DNA from: Slackia faecicanis
GTDB taxonomy: Bacteria; Actinomycetota; Coriobacteriia; Coriobacteriales; Eggerthellaceae
Direction of reading: 5' to 3'
NCBI RefSeq assembly: GCF_003725295.1
Contig: NZ_QICB01000001.1
Location: 1-64,000 of the forward strand
DNA length: 64,000 nucleotides
The notes below the pieces were generated by a model. That model did not search any database. It saw only the letters and a program-made list of their open reading frames with translations, and was not told the DNA's origin. Of this stretch, positions 8,342 through 16,433 are shown in pieces. The position numbers were made by a program, and so were the translations under genes. How positions within the stretch are numbered: position 1 is the stretch's first letter; each line of letters starts with the position of its first letter.

Positions 8342-8822
8342 GAAAGACAAGGTGGAAAAGACGAACGCGATGCGCCTGCTCGACGCTGCGGGCATTCCGT
8401 ACGTGCATCGCGTCTACGACGGCGACGAGGCGCTTTCGGGCGTCGAGGTAGCCTCGGTTTTGGGCCAAGACCCTGACAGGGTTTTCAAGACGCTGGTCGC
8501 CCAGGGGAAAAGCGGGGAGCATTACGTGTTCATGGTGCCCGTGGCCATGGAGCTCGACTTGAAGAAGGCGGCGACGGCCGCGGGGGAGAAAAGCATCGCG
8601 ATGGTGCGTTCCCGCGAGCTTTTGCCTTTGACGGGCTATGTCCACGGCGGATGCAGCCCGCTGGGCATGAAGAAGCATTTCGCGACGTTCATCGACGAGA
8701 CGGCTCTTCTGAGCGAGGACGGCATCATGTGCTCGGGAGGACGTATCGGCGATCAAATCGAGCTTTCTTTGGCGGACCTGGTGCGATCGTGCGATGCCAG
8801 CATCGTCGACCTGTCGTGTTGA
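8331..8822 (+). CDS. ybaK: Cys-tRNA(Pro)/Cys-tRNA(Cys) deacylase, YbaK/EbsC family
   Basis: This trans-editing enzyme hydrolyses mischarged Cys-tRNA(Pro). The 163-residue length and the motifs LGQDPDRVFKTLVA, VPVAMELDLKKAATAAGEK and GYVHGGCSPLGMKK are typical of YbaK. It starts inside the end of the DUF4013 gene, with AGGAGGCGGG as ribosome site. It ends before the tRNA-Glu promoter. Confidence 0.92.
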   Translation: MGSRKDKVEKTNAMRLLDAAGIPYVHRVYDGDEALSGVEVASVLGQDPDRVFKTLVAQGKSGEHYVFMVPVAMELDLKKAATAAGEKSIAMVRSRELLPLTGYVHGGCSPLGMKKHFATFIDETALLSEDGIMCSGGRIGDQIELSLADLVRSCDASIVDLSC

Positions 8823-8886
8823 TGCTTCTCTCATCAGGCATTTCTTTTTATTTCGGCCGAACTCCGAAATTTTTTGAAAAAAGTTA

Positions 8887-8915
8887 TTGCAATACCTAGG
8901 GGGATTTGCAATAAT
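8887..8915 (+). promoter_or_regulatory. Promoter of tRNA-Glu
   Basis: TTGCAA (8887-8892) and AATAAT (8910-8915) are spaced by 17 bp in an AT-rich patch that stands out from its surroundings. The start would fall about 10 bases before the tRNA. Confidence 0.7.
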
Positions 8916-8932
8916 AACCGAGCTGCTTAAGT

Positions 8933-9007
8933 GTCCCCATAGTCTAGAGGTCAGGACGCGGCCCTTTCAAGGCTGAGACACGAGTTCGATTCTCGTTGGG
9001 GGCACCA
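8933..9007 (+). tRNA. tRNA-Glu (anticodon TTC)
   Basis: The acceptor stem pairs GTCCCCA (8933-8939) with TGGGGGC (8997-9003), followed by A and an encoded CCA. The anticodon loop is CTTTCAA and the T arm holds GAGTTCGATTC. A terminator follows, so it is transcribed alone. Confidence 0.96.
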
Positions 9008-9017
9008 TCGGTTGTTC

Positions 9018-9049
9018 AACCCGGACATCGTTCGATGTCCGGGTTTTTT
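9018..9049 (+). terminator. Terminator of tRNA-Glu
   Basis: A 13-bp perfect stem, AACCCGGACATCG with CGATGTCCGGGTT, closes a two-base gap and is followed by a T6 run. Confidence 0.92.
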
Positions 9050-9204
9050 GTTTCCGGCGATTTCGTTGCCGTGCGGGCCTGGGCGTCGCAGCTCGGCCGT
9101 CCGGAGTATCATTGATCGAAATGATTTCTTTGCGGCTGGGGCGCCGCGTCGTTTGCCGCTTCACCCCCCGTCCGCCGTTCGATTCCGATAAGAAGGAGGA
9201 CGCC

Positions 9205-9453
9205 ATGGCGTTTTGCTGGGAGTTGCGAGGATGCGACGAGGAGATGCAGAGCCGTTGTCCGCATAACGTGCCCGGCGAGCCGTGTCCTCCCGACTGCAAT
9301 TTCGCGGCCTGCGATCGTCCGACCCACGAGGTGGCCCTCGGCCTCGCTATTCTCGACAATCCCGAAGTCGACCGCTCGGCGGCCGTGAAAGAGATCTGCA
9401 GGGCGTGCACGTTCTTCATCAAGCACGGCCCCACGATTTCCAAGGAGGTCTAG
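9205..9453 (+). CDS. Small Cys-rich protein, two-CW-domain-like
   Basis: This 82-residue protein has nine cysteines. They include FCWELRGC, CPHNVPGEPCPPDCNFAAC and a later CRAC, reminiscent of small 'two-CW' metal-binding domains. It has no signal peptide, so it is likely cytoplasmic and metal-binding. The start follows AAGGAGGA. Its stop is one base from the next ATG, whose ribosome site (AAGGAGG) lies inside this gene, so it is tightly coupled to the flavoprotein. A redox or metal-handling partnership is inference. Confidence 0.7.
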   Translation: MAFCWELRGCDEEMQSRCPHNVPGEPCPPDCNFAACDRPTHEVALGLAILDNPEVDRSAAVKEICRACTFFIKHGPTISKEV

Positions 9454-9454
9454 C

Positions 9455-10696
9455 ATGGCGCGTATCGCTGTTATCGGCGGCGGGGCATCCGGCCTCGTCG
9501 CTGCCATCGAAGCAGCCCGCAAAGGGGTCGAGACGGTCGTTTTCGAGGCCGCCGACCGCATCGGCAGGAAAATCCTCGCCACGGGCAACGGCCGTTGCAA
9601 CATAAGCAACGCCGACATCATGAGCGACGACTACAACCGCCCCGAATTCGTACAGGCCGCCATGAACGCGCTTCCGCCGGAAGAGGTGCAGCGCTTCTTC
9701 TCCGATGCAGGCCTGCTCTCCCTCGAAGAAGACGAAGGACGCGTCTATCCGTACAGCAACAAGGCTGCGACCGTCGTCGATGTTTTGCGCCTCTGCCTCG
9801 ACGAGGCGGGCGTCGAGCAGCGCTGCGGCGCTCCCGTGCGCAGCGTCGCGCCTTGCCGACGCGACGGCGTCGAGGGGTGGACCGTGCGTTTCGAGGACGG
9901 CTCCGAGCAGGATTTCGACGCCGTGATCGTTTCCGTCGGCGGAGCGCCTGCGAAAGGCCTCGTTCCCGACGACATCAAATACATTCCGACGCATCCGGTG
10001 CTTGCGGGACTGAAGACGGACACCGCCAACATCAAGGGCCTTTCAGGCATCCGCGTGCGCGCCCGCCTGTATCTCGACACCGATCCCGCCGATCTGAGCG
10101 ACGCGTGGATGGACGTGGTCGATCCCGATTTCGAATCGGATTACGCGGGTCCCGAGGCCAGCGGCGAGGTCCTTTTCAGGGATTACGGCATCTCGGGCAT
10201 CGCGGCGTTCGACATGTCGCGCCACGTACGCCCCGGCCAGATGGTGTTCATCGACCTGCTTCCCGACCTCGACCCGCAGCAGAAGGTCGACTTCATCTGG
10301 GAGCAGACGATCGCGCATCCGAACCGCACGGCGTGTCAGATCATGTCGGGCATGCTGCCGTCTCGGGTCGCGCGCGCCGTGGTGTGCGCGGCGGGCATCG
10401 ACCCCGACGAGCCGATCGTGGCCGAGCAGGAGGCCGTGGTGCTCGCCATGGTGTCCGAGTCGTTCGGCCTGACGGTCAAGGGGATATCCGACCCCAAACA
10501 GGCCCAGGTGATGCGCGGCGGATATGCCGTGAAGGGCTTCGATCCCTCCACGATGCAGTGCAAGAAGCACCCCGGCCTGTTCGTTACGGGCGAATCGCTC
10601 GATATCGACGGCCGCTGCGGAGGCTATAACCTTCATTGGGCATGGACGAGCGGCATGATCGCGGGCAGGGCTGCGGCGCGCTGCGTCCGCTCCTAG
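9455..10696 (+). CDS. HI0933-family FAD-dependent oxidoreductase (YhiN/BaiN-like)
   Basis: The 413-residue flavoprotein begins with the dinucleotide fold IAVIGGGASGLVAAIEAA. It carries the family signature GRKILATGNGRCN near residue 32 and a C-terminal second FAD motif (GESLDIDGRCGGYN). Members are NAD(P)/FAD oxidoreductases of mostly unknown substrate; one member, BaiN, has been linked to bile-acid reduction in gut clostridia. Translation is coupled to the Cys-rich protein upstream. The substrate cannot be named from sequence. Confidence 0.88.
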   Translation: MARIAVIGGGASGLVAAIEAARKGVETVVFEAADRIGRKILATGNGRCNISNADIMSDDYNRPEFVQAAMNALPPEEVQRFFSDAGLLSLEEDEGRVYPYSNKAATVVDVLRLCLDEAGVEQRCGAPVRSVAPCRRDGVEGWTVRFEDGSEQDFDAVIVSVGGAPAKGLVPDDIKYIPTHPVLAGLKTDTANIKGLSGIRVRARLYLDTDPADLSDAWMDVVDPDFESDYAGPEASGEVLFRDYGISGIAAFDMSRHVRPGQMVFIDLLPDLDPQQKVDFIWEQTIAHPNRTACQIMSGMLPSRVARAVVCAAGIDPDEPIVAEQEAVVLAMVSESFGLTVKGISDPKQAQVMRGGYAVKGFDPSTMQCKKHPGLFVTGESLDIDGRCGGYNLHWAWTSGMIAGRAAARCVRS

Positions 10697-10744
10697 CCTC
10701 GCGTGCCGCGCGGCGTGTCGCGAAAACATCCGGAAAGGGTTTCC

Positions 10745-12427
10745 ATGCTTGAGATAAGCAACCTGCGCCTTCCCCTCGACGCCGGCCTCGCGCAGGGCGA
10801 GCGAATCGCGCGCAAGGCCGTCGCGAAGGCGGTAGGGGTCGATGTTTCGAGGATCGGCGGTTTGCGCCTTACGAAGCGCAGCGTCGACGCGCGTAAGAAA
10901 AACGACGTGCATTTCGTGGCGTCGTACGTATTCGAGTGCGCGGGCTCTCTCGAAGAGGAAGAGGCGGTCGTCGCGCGCGGCTGCAAGCCTCCTGCCCACG
11001 TCAAAGTCTATGAGTCGTACGGGGGCTACGAGCCTCCGCGCGTCGCCGCGGATTCCGACGCCAGGCCCGTCGTGGTGGGCACGGGCCCCGCGGGCCTGTT
11101 CGCCGCATGGGCGCTCGCCAAGGCGGGAGCCAGGCCGCTCGTCTTGGAACGCGGCGGATGCGTCGAAGACCGCCTTCGTTCCGTCGCCCGCTTCAACGGA
11201 GGGGGAGTGCTCGATCCCGAATCGAACATCCAGTTCGGCGAAGGCGGCGCGGGAACGTTTTCTGACGGAAAGCTGACCACCAACATCAAGAATCCCCGCT
11301 GCAAGGACGTGCTGCATATCTTCGCCGCCGCGGGCGCGCCCGAGGAGATTCTCTGGCAGGCGAAGCCTCATATCGGCACCGACCTGCTCGTCGGCGTGGT
11401 GCGCCGCATGCGCGAAGACATCATCGCGGCGGGCGGCGAGGTCTGTTTCGACACGCGCCTCGAATCGATGCGCTTTTCCGAGGGGGCGTTGGCCTCGGTT
11501 TCGGTCAGGCGGCCGGGCGCGGCATCGTGCGAAGAGGTGCCTGCGCGCCTGTTGGTGCTCGCGTGCGGCCATTCGGCGCGCGACACGTTCGAGGCCGTGC
11601 GCGATGCGGGGCTGCTCATGGAGCGCAAGCCGTTTTCGGTGGGCGTGCGCATCGAACACCCGCAGAAGCTCGTCGACAGGGCCCAGTACGGCAAGGCGGC
11701 CTCGCATCCCGCTCTCGGCGCGGCCGATTACAAGCTGGCGGTGCATCTCGACGACGGGCGCGGCGTCTACACGTTTTGCATGTGTCCCGGCGGCGAAGTG
11801 GTCTGCGCGGCATCGGAGGAAGGCGGCGTGTGCGTGAACGGCATGAGTCGCTTCGCGCGCGACGGCGCCAACGCGAATTCCGCGGTTCTCGTGGGCATCG
11901 ACGAATCCGACCTCGAGGGCGACGACGTGCTGGCGGGCGTCGAGCTTCAAAGGGCGATGGAGCGCGCGGCGTTTCGCGTGGCGGGATCGACCTATGCGGC
12001 GCCGGCGCAATACGTCGGCGATTTCCTTGCGGGCAGGCCGAGCGGCGGCGAGCGCGAAGGCGCCGTGCGTCCGTCCTATGCGCGCGGCGTGGCCTGGTGC
12101 GACTTGCACGAGGTGCTGCCCGCGTTCGTTTCCCGCTCGCTTGCGAAAGCTTTGCCGCTGCTCGATCGCCGCTTGAAGGGCTTCTCTTCGGCCGATGCGG
12201 TGATGACGGGCGTCGAGACGCGCAGCTCGAGCCCCGTGCGCATCGTGCGCGACAAAGCGAGCATGCAGGCGCTCTCGGCGACTTCGGGCCGCTGCGACAC
12301 GGGCGTTTTCCCGTGCGGCGAAGGCGCGGGGTATGCGGGCGGCATCATGTCGGCCGCCGTCGACGGCCTGCGCGTGGCGGAAGCCGTCATCGCATGCATG
12401 AACGAGGGCGATCGATTCGCCTCGTAG
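10745..12427 (+). CDS. FAD-dependent dehydrogenase, COG2509-like
   Basis: The 560-residue protein has an N-terminal domain of about 100 residues (ISNLRLPLDAG, RRSVDARKK-like basic patch). A Rossmann FAD motif VVGTGPAGLFAAWALA follows near residue 109, then the family segment SNIQFGEGGAGTFSDGKLTT. This matches the uncharacterised COG2509 dehydrogenases. The ATG is preceded by GGAAAGGG. It lies in the same direction as the HI0933 gene 48 bases upstream and the ArsC-like gene 17 bases downstream, so an operon is likely. Confidence 0.85.
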   Translation: MLEISNLRLPLDAGLAQGERIARKAVAKAVGVDVSRIGGLRLTKRSVDARKKNDVHFVASYVFECAGSLEEEEAVVARGCKPPAHVKVYESYGGYEPPRVAADSDARPVVVGTGPAGLFAAWALAKAGARPLVLERGGCVEDRLRSVARFNGGGVLDPESNIQFGEGGAGTFSDGKLTTNIKNPRCKDVLHIFAAAGAPEEILWQAKPHIGTDLLVGVVRRMREDIIAAGGEVCFDTRLESMRFSEGALASVSVRRPGAASCEEVPARLLVLACGHSARDTFEAVRDAGLLMERKPFSVGVRIEHPQKLVDRAQYGKAASHPALGAADYKLAVHLDDGRGVYTFCMCPGGEVVCAASEEGGVCVNGMSRFARDGANANSAVLVGIDESDLEGDDVLAGVELQRAMERAAFRVAGSTYAAPAQYVGDFLAGRPSGGEREGAVRPSYARGVAWCDLHEVLPAFVSRSLAKALPLLDRRLKGFSSADAVMTGVETRSSSPVRIVRDKASMQALSATSGRCDTGVFPCGEGAGYAGGIMSAAVDGLRVAEAVIACMNEGDRFAS

Positions 12428-12444
12428 AGAGAAAGGGAGACGTC

Positions 12445-12807
12445 ATGAGCGTTCTGTTCGTCGAATATCCGAAATGCACGACGTGCAAGAAGGCCAAGAA
12501 GTGGCTCGATGAGAACGGGGTTGCGTATACGGACCGCCATATCGTCGAAGACGCGCCCACGGCCGCAGAGCTTGCCGACTGGCATGCCCGCAGCGGCCTT
12601 CCCGTTCGCCGCTTCTTCAATACGAGCGGCATGAAGTACCGTGAGCTCGGCATGAAGGCGGTGCTCGATGCGGACGCGACCGACGAGGAGTGCTACGAGC
12701 TTCTTTCCTCCGACGGCATGCTCGTGAAGCGCCCGATCGTCGTGGGCGACGATTTCGTGCTGGTGGGCTTTAAAGAAGAGGCGTGGAAAGAGGCGCTGCT
12801 TTCGTAG
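12445..12807 (+). CDS. ArsC/Spx-family thioredoxin-fold protein
   Basis: The 120-residue protein starts VLFVEYPKCTTCKKAKKWL, which is a thioredoxin fold with a CxxC pair at residues 10-13. A later segment, SDGMLVKRPIVVGDDFVLVG, matches the ArsC/Spx/YffB family. The RxxFNTSG-like stretch (RRFFNTSGMKYREL) is typical of the ArsC-like reductase branch rather than of the RNA-polymerase regulator Spx. Substrate may be arsenate or another thiol-linked compound. It sits at the end of a flavoprotein operon, with a good ribosome site (GAAAGGGAGA). Confidence 0.85.
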   Translation: MSVLFVEYPKCTTCKKAKKWLDENGVAYTDRHIVEDAPTAAELADWHARSGLPVRRFFNTSGMKYRELGMKAVLDADATDEECYELLSSDGMLVKRPIVVGDDFVLVGFKEEAWKEALLS

Positions 12808-12975
12808 CCTTCGCGGCGTTGCGGGACGCGGTTTCGGCGGCTGCGAAGAGTTCGCGGCCGCTCTGCCGTTTCGGTGCCGTCGCTTCGCGACGCGCCTCGA
12901 ATTGGTATGCTTTGGAGAAATGAAACAGACGGTCGCGCCCGATGCGGCGCGCGTTTCCGAAGAAAGGCGGTATCG

Positions 12976-13932
12976 ATGGCTACAGCTTGCCCGAACGAGG
13001 GGGCTCCGCTTCGCGCGGACGTCGCCGAGAAAAACGAGCTTATTTCTTCGCTCGCCGACATCGTCGGGGCCGAAAACGTGCTTGCGGACGAGCCTATGGC
13101 GAGGCATACGACGTTTCTCATCGGCGGCCCTGCCGATATCTACGTGATGCCGCACGCCGTCGACGAGGTCGCGGCGGTCATGCGGGCGTGCGACGAGGCG
13201 GGCATGCCGTATCGCGTCGTAGGAAACGGCAGCGACCTTCTGGTGGCCGACGAGGGGTTGCGCTGCGCGATCATCCAGATCCTGGACAACCTGTCCGATA
13301 TAGCCGTCGAAGGGACCGCGATCCGCGTCCAGGCGGGCGCCACCAACGCCTCCGTGGCCGATGCGGCGCTTGCGGCGGGCCTTGCGGGCTTCGAGTTCGC
13401 GAGCGGCATTCCGGGCACGATCGGCGGCGCCGCCATCATGAACGCGGGAGCGTATGGCGGCGAGTTCAAAGACGTGGCGGCCGAGCTGACGTGCATCACG
13501 CCGGAAGGCGACGTCGTGAAGGTGTCGCGCGAGCAGGCCGACTGGTCGTATCGTCATAGCATGATGGATGCGGCGGGCTATGTCGTGGTCGAGGCGACGC
13601 TCGAGCTGACGCCCGACGACGCGGCCGATATCGCGGCGCGCATGGACGATTTGAAGGCCCGCCGCGAAGAGAAGCAGCCGCTCGAAATGCCGAGCGCGGG
13701 AAGCACGTTCAAACGTCCCGAAGGCTATTTCGCGGGCAAGCTCATCCAGGATTCCGAGCTGCGCGGCTATCGCGTCGGCGGAGCGCAGGTGTCCGAAAAG
13801 CACACGGGCTTCGTCGTCAACGCGGGAGGAGCCACGGCCGCCGACGTGCTGCAGCTCATCGAAGACGTGCAGGCGCGCGTCCAGGAGCGTTTCGGCGTTG
13901 CGATGGAGCCTGAAGTGCGCATTTGGCGCTAG
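12976..13932 (+). CDS. murB: UDP-N-acetylenolpyruvoylglucosamine reductase
   Basis: MurB makes UDP-N-acetylmuramate with FAD and NADPH in peptidoglycan precursor synthesis. The 318-residue product has the FAD-binding segments RHTTFLIGGPADIY and SGIPGTIGGAAIMNAGAYG. The catalytic serine lies in SAGSTFKRP, and the C-terminus ends in VAMEPEVRIWR. I chose the ATG after AAAGGCGG; longer in-frame starts lack a ribosome site. It is probably monocistronic and converges on the PAP2 gene with a shared hairpin between them. Confidence 0.95.
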   Translation: MATACPNEGAPLRADVAEKNELISSLADIVGAENVLADEPMARHTTFLIGGPADIYVMPHAVDEVAAVMRACDEAGMPYRVVGNGSDLLVADEGLRCAIIQILDNLSDIAVEGTAIRVQAGATNASVADAALAAGLAGFEFASGIPGTIGGAAIMNAGAYGGEFKDVAAELTCITPEGDVVKVSREQADWSYRHSMMDAAGYVVVEATLELTPDDAADIAARMDDLKARREEKQPLEMPSAGSTFKRPEGYFAGKLIQDSELRGYRVGGAQVSEKHTGFVVNAGGATAADVLQLIEDVQARVQERFGVAMEPEVRIWR

Positions 13933-13956
13933 CGAACATCAAGGCATGAAGAAAAG

Positions 13957-13990
13957 AATGCCCCCGATTTCAGGAGAAATCGGGGGCATT
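13957..13990 (-). terminator. Terminator between convergent murB and PAP2 genes
   Basis: A 15-bp perfect stem (AATGCCCCCGATTTC with its complement) has a four-base loop. The minus-strand side is followed by CTTTTCTTC, so it chiefly serves the PAP2 gene. It may also slow plus-strand transcripts from murB. Confidence 0.85.
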
Positions 13991-14014
13991 GCCGTATTGA
14001 GGGGAGGGTCGGGG

Positions 14015-14587
14015 CTATGCCTGCGCGGCAGCGCGTTCCTTCTTGCGGCGTACGAGATATTTCACGACCAGCATGCCGATGATGCCGCTTATGACACCGA
14101 CGACGATTCCGCCCAGCACGTCGCTGGGGTAGTGGACGCACAGATAGAGCCGCGAGAAAGCGATGGATGCCGCGCCGAGCAGGGGAATGGCCTTGAACCA
14201 GGAATGCATCATGGGCAGAAAGCACAGGGCCGTGGCCGCGGCGAACGAGCTTCCCGTGTGTCCCGACGGGAACGAGAACGTGTGCGGCAGTTCGATGAGC
14301 TGCGTGGCCAGCGTGGGATCGACGAGGAAAGGCCGAGGCCGCTCGACGATGTTCTTGATGCCGATTTCGCCGATCAGGCATGCCGCCGCGATCGCGGTGA
14401 TGACCACCGCGCCGTAGAAGCGGTATTCCTTCTTGCTGAGAAGCAAGGCCGCGATGACGAACCAGATGAAGGCCAAGTTGCCGAGCGAGGTGACGAACGG
14501 CATGACGGCATCGAGCGTGCTCGACTGGAGCGCGTTTTGGATGCCGTGCAATATGGAGATGTCTATTGAGGTAAGTTGTTCAAGCAT
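14015..14587 (-). CDS. PAP2-family membrane phosphatase
   Basis: The 190-residue membrane protein carries all three PAP2 motifs: KNIVERPRP, PSGHTGSS and SRLYLCVHYPSD. Members dephosphorylate lipid phosphates such as undecaprenyl-PP or phosphatidic acid on the outer face. About five to six membrane segments are visible. I prefer the internal ATG (MLEQLTS) because a TACAAT -10 box ends 7 bases before it and overlaps the ATG three codons upstream. That points to a leaderless mRNA. Neither start has a ribosome site. Confidence 0.88.
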   Translation of the reverse strand: MLEQLTSIDISILHGIQNALQSSTLDAVMPFVTSLGNLAFIWFVIAALLLSKKEYRFYGAVVITAIAAACLIGEIGIKNIVERPRPFLVDPTLATQLIELPHTFSFPSGHTGSSFAAATALCFLPMMHSWFKAIPLLGAASIAFSRLYLCVHYPSDVLGGIVVGVISGIIGMLVVKYLVRRKKERAAAQA

Positions 14588-14594
14588 GACGGGC

Positions 14595-14600
14595 ATTGTA
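14595..14600 (-). promoter_or_regulatory. -10 box implying a leaderless PAP2 transcript
   Basis: TACAAT on the minus strand is followed by the 7 bases GCCCGTC and then ATG. Transcription would start at or next to the initiation codon. No clear -35 is visible. Confidence 0.5.
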
Positions 14601-14759
14601 CCGGCATGCGCGCCGCGCTCGGTGACAGGCGGGAAACGGATGCGTCTTTCGGGGCCGCGGCGCAGGGCGGCCGTTTTCGCCGGCTCAGGCTCTGCGGAAG
14701 ACGTCGCGTTCGGGCATGTCCGCGGCAGCTTCGCGCCCGCGTCTTATACGGACGGCTAT

Positions 14760-14805
14760 GAAGAAAGCCTCCCGTTTCTTTTCGCGTGTCCAAGAAACGG
14801 GAGGC
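14760..14805 (-). terminator. Terminator of metY
   Basis: A 14-bp perfect stem (14767-14780 with 14792-14805; GCCTCCCGTTTCTT) is followed on the minus strand by TTTCTTC. The remaining spacer up to the PAP2 gene holds no gene I can support. Confidence 0.85.
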
Positions 14806-14884
14806 TCTTCATGTTCTCCGGGAGAAACGGGGCGGTTCGGCGCGGACGCGGCAGCCGCGGTCCGCGCTTCGTCCGCCTCGGGGT

Positions 14885-16165
14885 CTAGACGGTTTCGAGC
14901 GCCTGGGCGATGTCGGCGATCAGGTCCTCGGTGGACTCGATGCCGCAGCTCATGCGCACCAGGTCGGCGCTGATGCCCGCCGCGGCGAGCTCGTCGTCGT
15001 TCATCTGGCGATGCGTGGAGCTTGCGGGGTGCAGGCAGCAGGTGCGCGCATCGGCCACGTGCGTGGCGATCTGCGCGAGCTTCAGGGCCGCCATGAACTT
15101 CTCGGCCGCAGGACGGCCGCCCGCGACGCCGAAGCTCACGACGCCGCAGCCGCCTTCGGGAAGATACTTCTGCGCGAGGTCATGGTAAGCGTCGCCTTCG
15201 AGGCCGGGGAAGCGCACCCAGGCCACCTTCGGGTGGTTGCTCAGGAATTCGGCCACGGCCTGGCCGTTTTTGCAGTGCTGCGCCATGCGGACATGCAGGC
15301 TCTCGAGGCCCATGTTGAGCAGGAACGCGTTCTGCGGGCTCTGGATGCTGCCGAAGTCGCGCATGAGCTGGGCGGTCGCCTTGGTGATGAAGGCGCCTTC
15401 GTTGCCGAAGCGCTCGGCGTAGGTGACGCCGTGATAGCTTTCGTCGGGGGTGGTGAGGCCGGGGAATTTATCGGCGTGGGCCATCCAGTCGAATTTGCCG
15501 GAGTCGACGATGCATCCGCCGACGCCTGCGCCGTGTCCGTCCATGTACTTGGTGGTGGAGTGGGTCACGATGTCGGCGCCCCACTCGAAGGGCCTGCAGT
15601 TCACGGGCGTGGGGAAGGTGTTATCGACGATCAGCGGCACGCCGTGGGCATGTGCGGCCTCTGCGAATTTCTCGATGTCGAGCACGGCGAGCGCCGGGTT
15701 GGCGATGGTTTCGCCGAACACGGCCTTGGTGTTGGGACGGAAAGCGGCGTCGAGCTCTTCGGGAGTGCAGTCGGGCGAGACGAAGGTGCTTTCGATACCC
15801 ATGCGCTTCATCGTGACGGCGAGCAGGTTATAGGTGCCGCCGTAGATGGCGGAGCTTGCCACGATGTGGTCGCCGCATTCGGCGATGTTGAACATGGCGT
15901 AGAAGTTCGCGGCTTGGCCCGAGCTGGTGAGCATGGCCGCCGTGCCGCCTTCGAGCTCGCAGATCTTCGCCGCGACGTAGTCGTTGGTCGGATTCTGCAG
16001 GCGGGTGTAGAAGTAGCCGGACTCTTCGAGGTCGAAGAGCTTGCCCATGTGCTCGGAGGTGTCGTATTTCCACGTGGTGGACTGATAGATGGGAATCTGG
16101 CGCGGCTGGGCGTCGCCCGGGCGGTAGCCGCCCTGCACGCAGGTGGTGCCGATGCGTTCGGTCAT
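14885..16165 (-). CDS. metY: O-acetylhomoserine sulfhydrylase (MetY)
   Basis: This cytoplasmic PLP enzyme makes homocysteine from O-acetylhomoserine and sulfide. The 426-residue length fits MetY. Diagnostic segments are TCVQGGYRPGDAQPRQIPIY, YTRLQNPTND, the PLP-lysine motif HSTTKYMDGHG and the C-terminal LVRMSCGIESTEDLI. A ribosome site (GGAG) precedes the ATG. It diverges from metA, whose Glu111 predicts acetylation of homoserine, so the two enzymes are consecutive steps of methionine synthesis. Confidence 0.94.
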   Translation of the reverse strand: MTERIGTTCVQGGYRPGDAQPRQIPIYQSTTWKYDTSEHMGKLFDLEESGYFYTRLQNPTNDYVAAKICELEGGTAAMLTSSGQAANFYAMFNIAECGDHIVASSAIYGGTYNLLAVTMKRMGIESTFVSPDCTPEELDAAFRPNTKAVFGETIANPALAVLDIEKFAEAAHAHGVPLIVDNTFPTPVNCRPFEWGADIVTHSTTKYMDGHGAGVGGCIVDSGKFDWMAHADKFPGLTTPDESYHGVTYAERFGNEGAFITKATAQLMRDFGSIQSPQNAFLLNMGLESLHVRMAQHCKNGQAVAEFLSNHPKVAWVRFPGLEGDAYHDLAQKYLPEGGCGVVSFGVAGGRPAAEKFMAALKLAQIATHVADARTCCLHPASSTHRQMNDDELAAAGISADLVRMSCGIESTEDLIADIAQALETV

Positions 16166-16257
16166 GGATGCTCCTTCGTAAGGCTTGGCATGTCCCGGCG
16201 GGCGGCCGTGCGACGTATCGCGCGGCTTCGGCGGGCATGCGGCGGAATAGCGTTGCC

Positions 16258-16263
16258 ATTATA
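16258..16263 (-). promoter_or_regulatory. -10 box of metY
   Basis: A consensus TATAAT reads on the minus strand, giving a leader of about 85-90 bases before metY. No clear -35 is visible and I saw no S-box or other SAM-riboswitch motif in the leader. Confidence 0.5.
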
Positions 16264-16337
16264 CGTTTCGAGCGCGGCCCCGCTCGCGCCTTCACGTCGA
16301 TTTAACGCAAATGCATCAGGTTCTCGCGCCCGCATTC

Positions 16338-16365
16338 TTGGCCTGCGCGGGCGAATTGCTACAAT
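16338..16365 (+). promoter_or_regulatory. Promoter of metA
   Basis: TTGGCC and TACAAT are spaced by 16 bp and would start transcription about 60 bases before the metA ATG. It is divergent from the metY promoter, so the 268-bp intergenic region can coordinate both genes. Confidence 0.65.
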
Positions 16366-16433
16366 GGCACGCGTTGAATTTCCTCCGTGCGATCGAAAGG
16401 GCGTTCGCGCGGCGACGGCAGAAGGAGCCTTTC

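Noticed and set aside
16166-16433. SAM riboswitch before metY or metA
   Set aside because: No S-box, SAM-II or SAM-IV core motif was readable on either strand in the intergenic region.
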